A stretch of 64,000 nt of DNA, taken from assembly GCF_010994275.1 (NCBI RefSeq), contig NZ_WMCD01000001.1:186001-250000 (forward strand), written 5' to 3'. The notes below the pieces were generated by a model. It saw only the letters and a program-made list of their open reading frames with translations. It made no database searches and was not told the origin of the DNA. Source of the DNA: Cyclobacterium jeungdonense. Lineage in GTDB: Bacteria; Bacteroidota; Bacteroidia; Cytophagales; Cyclobacteriaceae. How positions within the stretch are numbered: position 1 is the first letter of the stretch; each line of letters opens with the position of its first letter. Made by a program: the position numbers and the translations under genes. Of the stretch, positions 45,647-53,249 are shown piece by piece.

Positions 45647-46792
45647 TTAAATTTTCACCCAGGCCTGTTTTTTATGACTTTCGATGATCCGTTCGCAAAT
45701 TAGCAATTCCCGGTATCCATCTTCAAAAGTGGGGTAACTTGGGTTATCGGGTTGCTTGCCTTCCCCGATGGCTGCATATACCTCTTTAAACATTTGCTTG
45801 GACGTATCCGGAAATCCTTCGTTATGACCTCCCGGGAATCCAATCAATTTAGCTGCTTCTGGAGTGAATAGGGAAGGATCTTTCATCAAGTGCTGATTAG
45901 CGGTTTCTCTTTTACCGATCCAGAGTTCATTGGGCTTTTCACTGCACCATTCGAAATTAGACTTGGATCCGGCAATTTCGATGTTTAGTCTGTTTTTTCT
46001 TCCTGCATTTACCTGACTGACCGTTACAGAGCCCTTGTTACCATTATCAAAACGCAGCATTACGGTAGCATGGTCTTCGGTATTGATGGGTACCTCTTCG
46101 TAATCCGATTCTTTCAGCATTTTACCGCTGTAGGTTTCAATGGCCTTTAGTGGCTTAAGACGAGTTTTATGCACGGTAGAAAAATCTGCCATGACCTCTG
46201 TTACCTTCAATCCGGTTACGTATTCGGTCAGGTCCAACAGGTGGGATCCGATGTCTGCGATGGCACGGGAATCACCGGACTTGTCTGGTTCCAGCCTCCA
46301 ATTGTAATCGGTTTGTAAAAATAGCCAATCTTGTAAATAGGATCCCATGATGGTGTAAATGTCTCCCAGTTCTCCACTTTCCCTCATGGTTTTCATCTGA
46401 CGGACCATGGGATAATAGCGCAGGTTAAAATGAACGGCATTTACCAAGCCTGTCTTTTTTGCAAGCGCAACGAGTTCCTCCGCCTCGTCTATTTTGGTAG
46501 CGAGGGGTTTTTCGCAGACTACATGTTTGCCCGCCTCCAGCACTGCTTTGGATTGGGCATAGTGGAGGAAATTTGGTGTACAAATATGGACCGCCTTAAT
46601 CGAGGAATCTTTGAGCATGTCCTCAAATACCATGGCTTTCTCAATACCCAATTGGGCCGCCTTGGCCTTGGCCAGCTCCTCGTTGACTTCGCAAAGGGCA
46701 GCAACTTCAATGTTAGGGTTTCTTCTCAAGGCTTCAATATGGGCAGGGCCAATGAATCCGGTGCCGACCACCGCTACTTTAATTTTTTCCAT
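45647..46792 (-). CDS. Gfo/Idh/MocA oxidoreductase, cytosolic
   Basis: A 381-residue NAD(P)-dependent sugar oxidoreductase without a signal peptide: the Rossmann motif VVGTGFIGPAHIEAL begins at residue 8. The family motif GKHVVCEKPLATK is near residue 90 and NAVHFNLRYYPMVRQM follows; IADIGSHLLDLTEYVTG holds the catalytic-region His. The HFNxRYxP form is typical of the group that includes levoglucosan dehydrogenase-like and 3-keto-sugar-reducing enzymes, so it may complete inside the cell what the exported dehydrogenases begin. That link is an inference; no transporter is nearby. A promoter-like sequence lies at 46823-46853. Confidence 0.92.
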   Translation of the reverse strand: MEKIKVAVVGTGFIGPAHIEALRRNPNIEVAALCEVNEELAKAKAAQLGIEKAMVFEDMLKDSSIKAVHICTPNFLHYAQSKAVLEAGKHVVCEKPLATKIDEAEELVALAKKTGLVNAVHFNLRYYPMVRQMKTMRESGELGDIYTIMGSYLQDWLFLQTDYNWRLEPDKSGDSRAIADIGSHLLDLTEYVTGLKVTEVMADFSTVHKTRLKPLKAIETYSGKMLKESDYEEVPINTEDHATVMLRFDNGNKGSVTVSQVNAGRKNRLNIEIAGSKSNFEWCSEKPNELWIGKRETANQHLMKDPSLFTPEAAKLIGFPGGHNEGFPDTSKQMFKEVYAAIGEGKQPDNPSYPTFEDGYRELLICERIIESHKKQAWVKI

Positions 46793-46822
46793 GATGTTAG
46801 GTTTATTTTAAAAGATTAGCCT

Positions 46823-46853
46823 TAAAGATAGAAGGTACTTTTGTATTTTTCAA
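46823..46853 (-). promoter_or_regulatory. Probable promoter of the cytosolic Gfo/Idh/MocA gene
   Basis: On the minus strand TTG (46851-46853), a 20-base spacer and TATCTTTA (46823-46830) match TTG-N19-21-TAnnTTTG with one mismatch. The ATG is 31 bases downstream of the -7 box. Confidence 0.45.
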
Positions 46854-47006
46854 TGGTAATTTCCTTTTCTGCCTGCTGTGCCTGCAAGGAGAAAGGAGAA
46901 CCTGTTGGATTCGGGATTCTTTTTCAGGACCTGGTGCTCCCTTCGACAGGCTCAAAGCCCCATGACGGTTATTGATGATGTGATGATGGTACCGTCAATG
47001 CGTCAC

Positions 47007-47068
47007 TGCTGACCTAGCCCCATTCGGATTTCGATTTCCGCCCCAGCACCCGTGGCAGTCTGTCGGAA
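47007..47068. repeat. 62-bp direct repeat, copy 1
   Basis: The sequence from TGCTGACCTAGCCCC to CAGTCTGTCGGAA is identical at 47007-47068 and 47328-47389. The copies are in the same orientation, 321 bases apart start to start. No protein is encoded in common and neither copy is a palindrome. Confidence 0.9.
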
Positions 47069-47147
47069 TACGTTTCTAACGCCCGTTTTCTATTTCCTTT
47101 CTACAGAGCACTTGCGTTTCCGCTCCGGATCAGATTGCTTCGCTGGG

Positions 47148-47197
47148 CTCGCAATGACGAATTCCTTCGTTACCAGGAAAAGGATCGTCACTGCGAG
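47148..47197. repeat. GTCATTGCGAG-type palindromic repeat
   Basis: CTCGCAATGACG (47148-47159) faces CGTCACTGCGAG (47186-47197), an imperfect 12-bp inverted repeat with one mismatch around a 26-base centre. The arm belongs to the GTCATTGCGAG motif, which I recall as a common dispersed intergenic repeat in many bacteria. Confidence 0.65.
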
Positions 47198-47327
47198 TAT
47201 TAAAAATTGGCATTTACAGAAAGGTAATGACATTCTAAATCGGTAAAATGATAAACTAAGAATTATTTTAAAAAATAGCACTTAACCAATAAATGATTAG
47301 ACTTTAAGTAATATGTCAATGGTAGGG

Positions 47328-47389
47328 TGCTGACCTAGCCCCATTCGGATTTCGATTTCCGCCCCAGCACCCGTGGCAGTCTGTCGGAA
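47328..47389. repeat. 62-bp direct repeat, copy 2
   Basis: Identical to 47007-47068. Downstream flanks of the two copies differ at once (ATACG versus GATGT), so the identity ends sharply at the repeat edge. Confidence 0.9.
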
Positions 47390-47564
47390 GATGTCTCCGC
47401 ATTGCGTTTTTTTACTACCATTCTACGAATTTCCGGTTTCGTCCAGAAGCAGCGCGTCTTTGGCTTTCTCTGCCCGGCTCATTACATCGGTAGCCTACCC
47501 GAGTCTTGAAGGCTAAAAAGGGGCGAGGACTGATCCCAGTTGTTAAATAAAAAAAGAAGAAAAG

Positions 47565-47594
47565 TTGTTATTTTATTTCGAACGAGTAAATTTG
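47565..47594 (+). promoter_or_regulatory. Promoter of the polysaccharide cluster
   Basis: TTG (47565-47567), a 19-base spacer and TAAATTTG (47587-47594) match the Bacteroidota promoter exactly. The first gene of the cluster starts about 140 bases downstream, which leaves a long 5' leader. Confidence 0.75.
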
Positions 47595-47734
47595 TTACTC
47601 TATCCCTGTGGCTCACCTGGCGAAGCTGTAAAAGCGCTTAGGGCTTGTTTCGATCCGTTGCTACTTTATTGGATTTGGTGTCCAGTTATTTGTTTTTTAC
47701 TCAATTATCACCATCTTACTTACTGCTTCTTCCT

Positions 47735-48256
47735 TTGCTGGATTCATTAATTACATCTAAGACCAGGATTAAATTACTGGTTAAATTCTTTTCGAATACT
47801 GGCAACCGGGGATATCTCAGAGGCCTGGCCGATGAATTTAAAGAATCTACCAATTCGGTTAGGGTGGAACTGAACCGGCTTTCAGAGGCGGGTCTTTTGC
47901 ACTGGCAAAACAACGGTAAAACGAAAAGTTACCAGGCCAACGTATCCCACCCGCTGTATCAGGAAATACGCAGCATTGTCAGCAAGTACCTGGGTTTCGA
48001 CGACTTGATTGAGCAGGTGGTTAATAATTTAGGTAACGTAAAAAAAGCCATCATTCTGGGCGATTATGCCGAAGGAAAAGACAGTGGAACGATTGAATTG
48101 CTTCTTGTAGGAGAAGCTATTAATTCGGAATACCTGGCGTTTTTAATTCAAAAGACCGAGGAAAAGATTCAGAGAAAATTAAAGGTAGAGGTAAGGGATA
48201 CAATTCCTGCCGAAGGTCTATCTGGTTTGGTGGTTTTTGAAAAAGAAAGCCAGTGA
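47735..48256 (+). CDS. Winged-helix regulator with nucleotidyltransferase-like C-terminus
   Basis: About 173 residues. An N-terminal winged helix (TSKTRIKLLVKFFSNT, then GYLRGLADEFKESTNSVRVE, LNRLSEAGLLHWQNNGKTKSY) is followed by a domain with GNVKKAIILGDYAEGKDSGT and VEVRDTIPAEGLSG, reminiscent of a degenerate nucleotidyltransferase. Proteins of this type often stand at the head of surface-polysaccharide clusters in Cytophagales, so a role in regulating the cluster is inferred. The TTG at 47735 gives MLDSLITSKT, which fits the usual family start; the frame can be extended upstream to 47645. The glycosyltransferase start overlaps its stop by 4 bases. Confidence 0.75.
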   Translation: MLDSLITSKTRIKLLVKFFSNTGNRGYLRGLADEFKESTNSVRVELNRLSEAGLLHWQNNGKTKSYQANVSHPLYQEIRSIVSKYLGFDDLIEQVVNNLGNVKKAIILGDYAEGKDSGTIELLLVGEAINSEYLAFLIQKTEEKIQRKLKVEVRDTIPAEGLSGLVVFEKESQ

Positions 48257-49185
48257 AAGAAGATTCAGGAGTTTTCCTCTCGGTAGTCGTTCCGGTATTT
48301 CAATCTGCTTCCAGTTTGGACGAATTGATTCAGAGACTTCGCGGGGTAATGTTTGGAATTAGTCCTCATGTAGAATTGATTCTGGTGGATGATCGCAGTA
48401 TGGACAGCAGTTGGGAGGTAATTCAGGAAGCTGCTGCCAATGAAGGGTTTATCAAAGGCATTCGGCTAAGCAGAAATTTCGGCCAACACCAGGCCATTGC
48501 TGCCGGTTTGGATGTGGCAACTGGTGAATGGACCGTGGTTATGGATGCAGACCTGCAGGACTTGCCCGAGGAAATTCCCCACCTGTTGAGCAAAGCCCTG
48601 CATGGTTACGACGTGGTTTTGGCAAGAAGAGTCAGGAGAAAGGATTCTTGGGAAAAAAAATGGGGATCGAAATTATTCTACTGGATTTTTCGCTATATGA
48701 GTGGCTTATCGCACGATCCGGCCGTAGGAAACTTCGGTATTTACCATAAGAAAGTGATTCGTGAACTTATACAGATGAGGGAGTCCTTCCGGTATTTTCC
48801 TGCCATGGTACATTGGCTGGGTTTTAGTCAGAGTACCTTTGACGTAGCACATGGCAAGTCTGCCAACAGGCATTCAAATTATGTCTTCCGGTCAAAATTT
48901 CATTTGGGATTGAATACCTTATTGGCTTTTTCTGATAAACCCCTTCGACTTACTGTGAAATTAGGTTTTTTTATTGCTTCTATTGGGTTTATATTTGCTA
49001 TTATCACCTTGATTCGGTATCTCTCCGGAAGTATTGTGGTGCCGGGATATGCCAGCCTGATCGTATCTCTTTGGTTATTGGCAGGTCTTATCCTGATGAC
49101 CATGGGCATGGTAGGTTTGTATGTGGGGAAAATCTTTGAAGGTGTTAAAAACCGGCCTTTATATGTCGTAGACCAAAGAACCTGA
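48253..49185 (+). CDS. GT2 glycosyltransferase, DPM1/GtrB type with two membrane helices
   Basis: A 310-residue membrane glycosyltransferase. The GT-A domain has LSVVVPVFQSASSLDELI, LILVDDRSMDSSWEV, RLSRNFGQHQAIAAGLDVA, and the metal motif in VVMDADLQDLPEE. Two C-terminal helices (about residues 237-260 and 272-293) anchor it. Enzymes of this type move a sugar to undecaprenyl phosphate or make side-branch donors such as GtrB. The GTG start overlaps the regulator stop (GTGA), which signals translational coupling. The order of a regulator followed by a lipid-carrier glycosyltransferase suits the first steps of polysaccharide assembly or decoration. Sugar unknown. Confidence 0.9.
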   Translation: MKEDSGVFLSVVVPVFQSASSLDELIQRLRGVMFGISPHVELILVDDRSMDSSWEVIQEAAANEGFIKGIRLSRNFGQHQAIAAGLDVATGEWTVVMDADLQDLPEEIPHLLSKALHGYDVVLARRVRRKDSWEKKWGSKLFYWIFRYMSGLSHDPAVGNFGIYHKKVIRELIQMRESFRYFPAMVHWLGFSQSTFDVAHGKSANRHSNYVFRSKFHLGLNTLLAFSDKPLRLTVKLGFFIASIGFIFAIITLIRYLSGSIVVPGYASLIVSLWLLAGLILMTMGMVGLYVGKIFEGVKNRPLYVVDQRT

Positions 49186-49186
49186 T

Positions 49187-49906
49187 ATGATACAATTTCT
49201 ACCCTTTGACTCCGCTCTTTTCGGCTACCGAGTAGGTAAATTAGTACTTGGAAGGTCTCTTCCTGATTTGGAAGGGGTTCAAACTCAGGCCCAGGGCTTT
49301 GAATTGATTTATGTGATGGGAAAACCGGGACTGGTTAAAATGGGAGGCTGGCCGCCCATAAGCACCCGTGTAGACCTTGTAAAGGCCATTCGAAAAACGG
49401 ATCTGGATCCAGAATCCAATGAAATGGATGAAGTTTTCATTAGTGAACAGGATCTGTCCGTATCCCTTTCTGCCTCCGATCAGCGTCAATTGCGTGAACT
49501 GGTACTTACCAGCGGGCAGTGGTCCCGATTCCGGCAAGACCCCCTTATGGCTAATCAGGAATACGAAAAACTTTACACCACCTGGTGGGAAACCATCACC
49601 AGCCAAAATCACCGGGTGATGGTGGCCAGAAGAGGCAAGCGTTTGCTTGGATTCATTACGTTTCGATTGCTTCGCGGAAGGGCATATGTAGATCTTTTTG
49701 CCGTTGAAGGAAAATCCCAGGGAAAAGGAATTGGTCGAAATTTGATGAGCCGGGTTTTTCAAGAAGTGTACGCAAAGGGCCTGGTACAGGTGGGACTCTC
49801 CACCCAAAAGGCCAATGAACGTGCCATGGACTTTTACGGGCGAGCAGGCTTTCAGCCTATGAAAGAAACGTTGATTGCTCATTGGCGCCCCGGAAATTCT
49901 CATTGA
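49187..49906 (+). CDS. GNAT N-acetyltransferase, WecD-like
   Basis: A 239-residue protein. The C-terminal GNAT domain (about 125-235) has RVMVARRGKRLLGFITFR, the acetyl-CoA loop SQGKGIGRNLM, and TQKANERAMDFYGRAGFQ, as in WecD, which N-acetylates dTDP-4-amino-4,6-dideoxygalactose in enterobacterial common antigen synthesis. The N-terminal half (FLPFDSALFGYRVGKL) also resembles the WecD layout. It starts right after the GT2 gene and precedes the FemAB-like gene. Since a VioB-like acetyltransferase is also in the cluster, the two may acetylate different amino sugars; this is inferred. Confidence 0.8.
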   Translation: MIQFLPFDSALFGYRVGKLVLGRSLPDLEGVQTQAQGFELIYVMGKPGLVKMGGWPPISTRVDLVKAIRKTDLDPESNEMDEVFISEQDLSVSLSASDQRQLRELVLTSGQWSRFRQDPLMANQEYEKLYTTWWETITSQNHRVMVARRGKRLLGFITFRLLRGRAYVDLFAVEGKSQGKGIGRNLMSRVFQEVYAKGLVQVGLSTQKANERAMDFYGRAGFQPMKETLIAHWRPGNSH

Positions 49907-49920
49907 GATAACCATTATTT

Positions 49921-50931
49921 TTGATACCAAATAAGGACGCTACGTTTGAGGTGAAAGCCTTTACTCCGGAATTTCTGGCCAACTGGCAGGAAGTTTTGCA
50001 AGGGGCACCGAATGCTACGCTTATGCATCAAAGGTCTTTTTTGGCCTACCATGGTAATCGATTTCAGGACGCTTCGGTGCTTATTTATTCCAAAAACCGG
50101 CCGGTAGCGGTTTTTGCGGCGCATAAGGAAGGAAACGAGGTGTATTCCCATCAGGGACTGAGTTATGCCGGTTTGATTCATAAACCATGTTCATTAGACC
50201 AGGAATTGCAATTGTATCTTCAACTACTTCGGTACTACGAGGAGCAGGGAGTCAGCCGGCTCAGGATCAAGGCAACTCCTTCTTTTTATGGATCCGGGTA
50301 TCAGGAATCCCTCTCCTATATCATGCATTTGGTTCAGGCGGAAACCAGCCAATTGGAATTGTCTCTAGCCATACCCTTGCCCCTTAAGGTCAGACACAAA
50401 GGTCGGAAGGCAACGATTCGCCAGGCGTCAAAATCAGGATTGGAAATTCGGGAGGAGGCTGATGTGGGTTTATTTTGGGACAAACTGCTGGAACCTAATT
50501 TGCAAAACCGCTATCAAAAAAAGCCCACTCACAGCAAGGATCAAATGCGTTATTTAAAAGCCAGGCATCCTGAAAATATCAGGCAATTTACGGTCTTCAA
50601 GGAGGGGGTTCCGCTGGCAGGTGCCACGGTTTATTTTACACCCAATTGTTTGCATACCCAATACCTGGCTACCAATGAGGAAGGCAGGAAGGCACATGCC
50701 CTGGATTGGCTGATCCATTACCTGTGCACCACGCAGGCGAAGGGAAGGAAGTACCTGGATTTTGGTCATTCCAATGAATGTGCGGGAAAAAAAATCAACC
50801 GGGAGCTTTTTCGCTGGAAGGAAAGTTTTGGTGCCCAAACCTTTGTACATGCCCACTATAGCCTGGCCCCAGAAGCCTGGCGACAGCTGGATCAAGTGTA
50901 TGACTGGAAAAGTCGGCTAAAGAATGCCTAA
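49921..50931 (+). CDS. FemAB/BioF2-like GNAT acyltransferase
   Basis: A 336-residue protein of the GNAT-fold group often found in exopolysaccharide clusters (FemAB-like). Visible parts are NATLMHQRSFLAYHGNRF, a middle helix region with LRIKATPSFYGSGY, LAGATVYFTPNCLHTQYLAT, and KYLDFGHSNECAGKKINREL with GWKESFGAQTFV-like sequence after it (FRWKESFGAQTFVHA). Members transfer an acyl or aminoacyl group, perhaps to a sugar. The start is uncertain: TTG at 49921 is the first usable codon after the previous stop, with no strong ribosome site. Its end overlaps the next gene by 8 bases. Confidence 0.78.
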   Translation: MIPNKDATFEVKAFTPEFLANWQEVLQGAPNATLMHQRSFLAYHGNRFQDASVLIYSKNRPVAVFAAHKEGNEVYSHQGLSYAGLIHKPCSLDQELQLYLQLLRYYEEQGVSRLRIKATPSFYGSGYQESLSYIMHLVQAETSQLELSLAIPLPLKVRHKGRKATIRQASKSGLEIREEADVGLFWDKLLEPNLQNRYQKKPTHSKDQMRYLKARHPENIRQFTVFKEGVPLAGATVYFTPNCLHTQYLATNEEGRKAHALDWLIHYLCTTQAKGRKYLDFGHSNECAGKKINRELFRWKESFGAQTFVHAHYSLAPEAWRQLDQVYDWKSRLKNA

Positions 50932-51841
50932 AAGGTCAGCCATCAGCCCGGAGAGAAGGCAGGAATTGCAGCTCAAAAATGCATGCTATGTCATTACGTG
51001 TTATAAAGACGAATTTCTATGCAAGGACCATCCTAATGGTCGTTGTGAGCGGGGTTTTTTCTCCCTTTTTCTGCAAGTAGTGTATGGAATGGCTTTTGCA
51101 AAAAAATACGACTTGCCTTACAAGGTAGATTTTACTAATGTGAAGTATGCCTATAGCGGGAATCAAGGCAGCGACCAGATCAGTTTTTGGGAAGCGTTAA
51201 TGGTACAGAGTAGTCCTTCTCCAGGATATATTCCTATAGTAAATCTCCGGTATGAAACGCATCCGTTGAGAATATGGAGCCGCCATTTTATACGCTCCCT
51301 ACATCAAACGCTTCAATCGGAAATCCGACTTCAGGATAAGTTGCTTAACAAAGCAAATGCCATAAAGGAAAGGTTCAAGGCTTTTAAAATACTAGGTTTG
51401 CATGCGAGGCGTACCGACCATCCTACGGAAGTGCCGCCCGTTAGCGATTGGGTATTAATAAATAAAATTGAAAAAAGAATAACAGCTTTTGACCGGTTAT
51501 TTGTGGCAACGGATGATACAGCCTTTTTAGAAACGCTGAGAACCAGGTTTCCGCAAAAAGTCCTTGCTCATGATTTTATTCGCTCTGAAACCGATAGAGC
51601 CATTCACGATCATGGAGGCAGGGAAAATGGAATACTACTTGGGGAACAAGCCTTGTTAGATTGCCTGTCGCTTTCCTTTTGCCAGGAATTGATCCTATCG
51701 CCATCTAACTTATCCTATGCCGCTCTGGTGTTTCAACCGGAAACTCCTTACACCCTGGCCGAAAGCAGCGGGGCCGCCTGGTCCCGAAGAAAAACCTTGC
51801 TAGCATACCGGTTAAACCAATGGGGAATCCGAAAATGGTAA
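50924..51841 (+). CDS. Fucosyltransferase-like glycosyltransferase (GT-B, NodZ/FUT8 type), tentative
   Basis: A 305-residue protein. The phrase LGLHARRTDHPTEVPP near residue 162 resembles the HxRRTD donor-binding motif of alpha-1,6-fucosyltransferases, and FDRLFVATDDTAFLETLRTRFP and GEQALLDCLSLSFCQELILSPSNLSYAAL match the second Rossmann half of that fold. A cysteine-rich N-terminus (CYVITCYKDEFLCKDHPNGRCE) precedes it. Expected to add a deoxyhexose such as fucose to the growing glycan; the donor is not certain. Its ATG overlaps the previous gene by 8 bases, so it is in the same operon. Confidence 0.6.
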   Translation: MPKRSAISPERRQELQLKNACYVITCYKDEFLCKDHPNGRCERGFFSLFLQVVYGMAFAKKYDLPYKVDFTNVKYAYSGNQGSDQISFWEALMVQSSPSPGYIPIVNLRYETHPLRIWSRHFIRSLHQTLQSEIRLQDKLLNKANAIKERFKAFKILGLHARRTDHPTEVPPVSDWVLINKIEKRITAFDRLFVATDDTAFLETLRTRFPQKVLAHDFIRSETDRAIHDHGGRENGILLGEQALLDCLSLSFCQELILSPSNLSYAALVFQPETPYTLAESSGAAWSRRKTLLAYRLNQWGIRKW

Positions 51842-51844
51842 TTT

Positions 51845-53113
51845 GTGATTGAAATCTATCCCTATAACGAATCCATTCCTGCCAACTGCCCCCGATGTGG
51901 TGCGGAAAGTAAGGATATCGGCGAACTGTTTTTCCAGGGAACGCATGTTTTATCCGAACAGAACTGTAGGGATTGCGGGCTTGATTTTTACGCGACGCTG
52001 CCAATTGGGCATGCTGCCCTTTTTCCGGTTGCCTTTAGCCGGAACGGAAACCATTTCCGGTACAACCGAGAGGAAGGATCCTGGATGGTGCGGCCCCTGA
52101 TAGAGTCTTTTCAGAATGAATCTGACGCGCAGGCAGAAATAAAGCTTTTGCAGCCAAATCCCGGAGGTGACCTGATCCTGGTCAATTGCCTGGACAGTTG
52201 TTTCGGGCATGTTTTTACCAAGCTATGGAATGTGTATTTGCTGAAAAAACAGTTTCCATCCAAAACCCTGGCGGTACTGGTACCGGCTCGCTGCCGTTGG
52301 TTGATCACCGATGGGGAGGTAGAGATCTGGTCGGTGGACCTGCCTTTGGAGGAGATGGGCAAGTGCATGCTAGGCTTGGATGCCTGGGTGAAGGAACAGT
52401 TTAGAAGGTTTGCTTCCGTGGCACTGAGTGAAGTGCCGGTACATCCCCCACTGGAGGGACTGGATTTTGAAGAAATATTGCGTGCCCGTCCTTTTGCCCT
52501 GGAGGATTTTGACCATCAACCGCTGCAAGTAACTTTTATCTGGCGTTCCGATCGGTTTTGGCTGAACAGCCGCCTGCTGGATTTCCTGCACAAGGCATCC
52601 ATTAAATTCGGGTTTCAGGACCCGGTGCGGAGGCTATTCTGCTACCGGCAGGCCAGTTTACTGGGCCAGTTGGCTCGAAAGCTTCGGAAATCCCTGCCGG
52701 AAGCGCGTTTGGTGGTGACTGGACTGGGAAAGGAGGGAAGGCTTCATTGGAGATGTCAGGACGAGCGAGTGGAGGCGATTGACGAAGCCGTAGAACGAAC
52801 ATGGAATGAGATTTACCGGCATAGTCAGCTGGTGCTGGGCGTACACGGCTCCCACATGCTGATTCCCACGGCCCTGTCGGCGGGATTTGTAGAAATCCTG
52901 CCCCGGCACAAGGTACCTCATCTTACTGAGGACATTGGCCGGCACCATAGGGGGAGGATGGGACATTTCCTGGGGCGCTTTGTAGACGAATTTTCCTCCC
53001 CCGATTTAGTTGCAAGGCATGTGGTCAGTATGGTGAAGGGCTTTGGACGGGTTTATAAGGGGCTTGATGAAGAAATTCCTAAGAGTGAAAAAATTTTAGG
53101 AGTTGAAAGTTGA
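51845..53113 (+). CDS. Zinc-ribbon plus putative glycosyltransferase-like protein
   Basis: A 422-residue protein that I do not assign firmly. Residues 15-45 hold a zinc ribbon of two CxxC pairs (CPRCG and CRDCG). The rest looks like a two-domain alpha/beta protein: GGDLILVNCLDSCFGHVFTK begins one Rossmann-like half, LPEARLVVTGLGKEG and SQLVLGVHGSHMLIPTALSA form the other, similar to the GVHGxxxxN motif of GT61-type enzymes. A role as glycosyltransferase is therefore likely but unproven. GTG start. It is GC-rich: one 60-base line (52621-52680) has 37 G/C by hand count. A 136-base gap follows before the aminotransferase. Confidence 0.5.
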   Translation: MIEIYPYNESIPANCPRCGAESKDIGELFFQGTHVLSEQNCRDCGLDFYATLPIGHAALFPVAFSRNGNHFRYNREEGSWMVRPLIESFQNESDAQAEIKLLQPNPGGDLILVNCLDSCFGHVFTKLWNVYLLKKQFPSKTLAVLVPARCRWLITDGEVEIWSVDLPLEEMGKCMLGLDAWVKEQFRRFASVALSEVPVHPPLEGLDFEEILRARPFALEDFDHQPLQVTFIWRSDRFWLNSRLLDFLHKASIKFGFQDPVRRLFCYRQASLLGQLARKLRKSLPEARLVVTGLGKEGRLHWRCQDERVEAIDEAVERTWNEIYRHSQLVLGVHGSHMLIPTALSAGFVEILPRHKVPHLTEDIGRHHRGRMGHFLGRFVDEFSSPDLVARHVVSMVKGFGRVYKGLDEEIPKSEKILGVES

Positions 53114-53249
53114 ATATTTTAGAAAGCGGTATTTTTGGCCGTACTGACGGGTAATTAGAATTACCACTTTCAGATAGCGATTTTGGCTGAATAACTTGTG
53201 GATGATGAATAGTACCTATTTTTAATTCAAAGAAACTCAATCATAAAAA

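Larger units (their letters stand above)
46854..47564. other. Gene-free, repeat-rich spacer upstream of the polysaccharide cluster
   Basis: About 700 bases without a credible gene. Besides the two 62-bp repeats and the GTCATTGCGAG palindrome listed separately, it has CCCTTCGACAGGCTCAAAG near 46940, resembling another widespread intergenic repeat, and a short inverted repeat TGACGGT/ACCGTCA (46963-46969 and 46991-46997). The composition is mixed, with GC-rich repeats set in AT-rich sequence. Confidence 0.6.

Noticed and set aside
47007..47389. Possible CRISPR array
   Set aside because: Only two repeat copies with a 259-base separation, and no Cas gene in the window.
49241..49930. Minus-strand open frame of 229 codons
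   Set aside because: Antisense to the WecD-like GNAT gene, whose motifs are clear on the plus strand.
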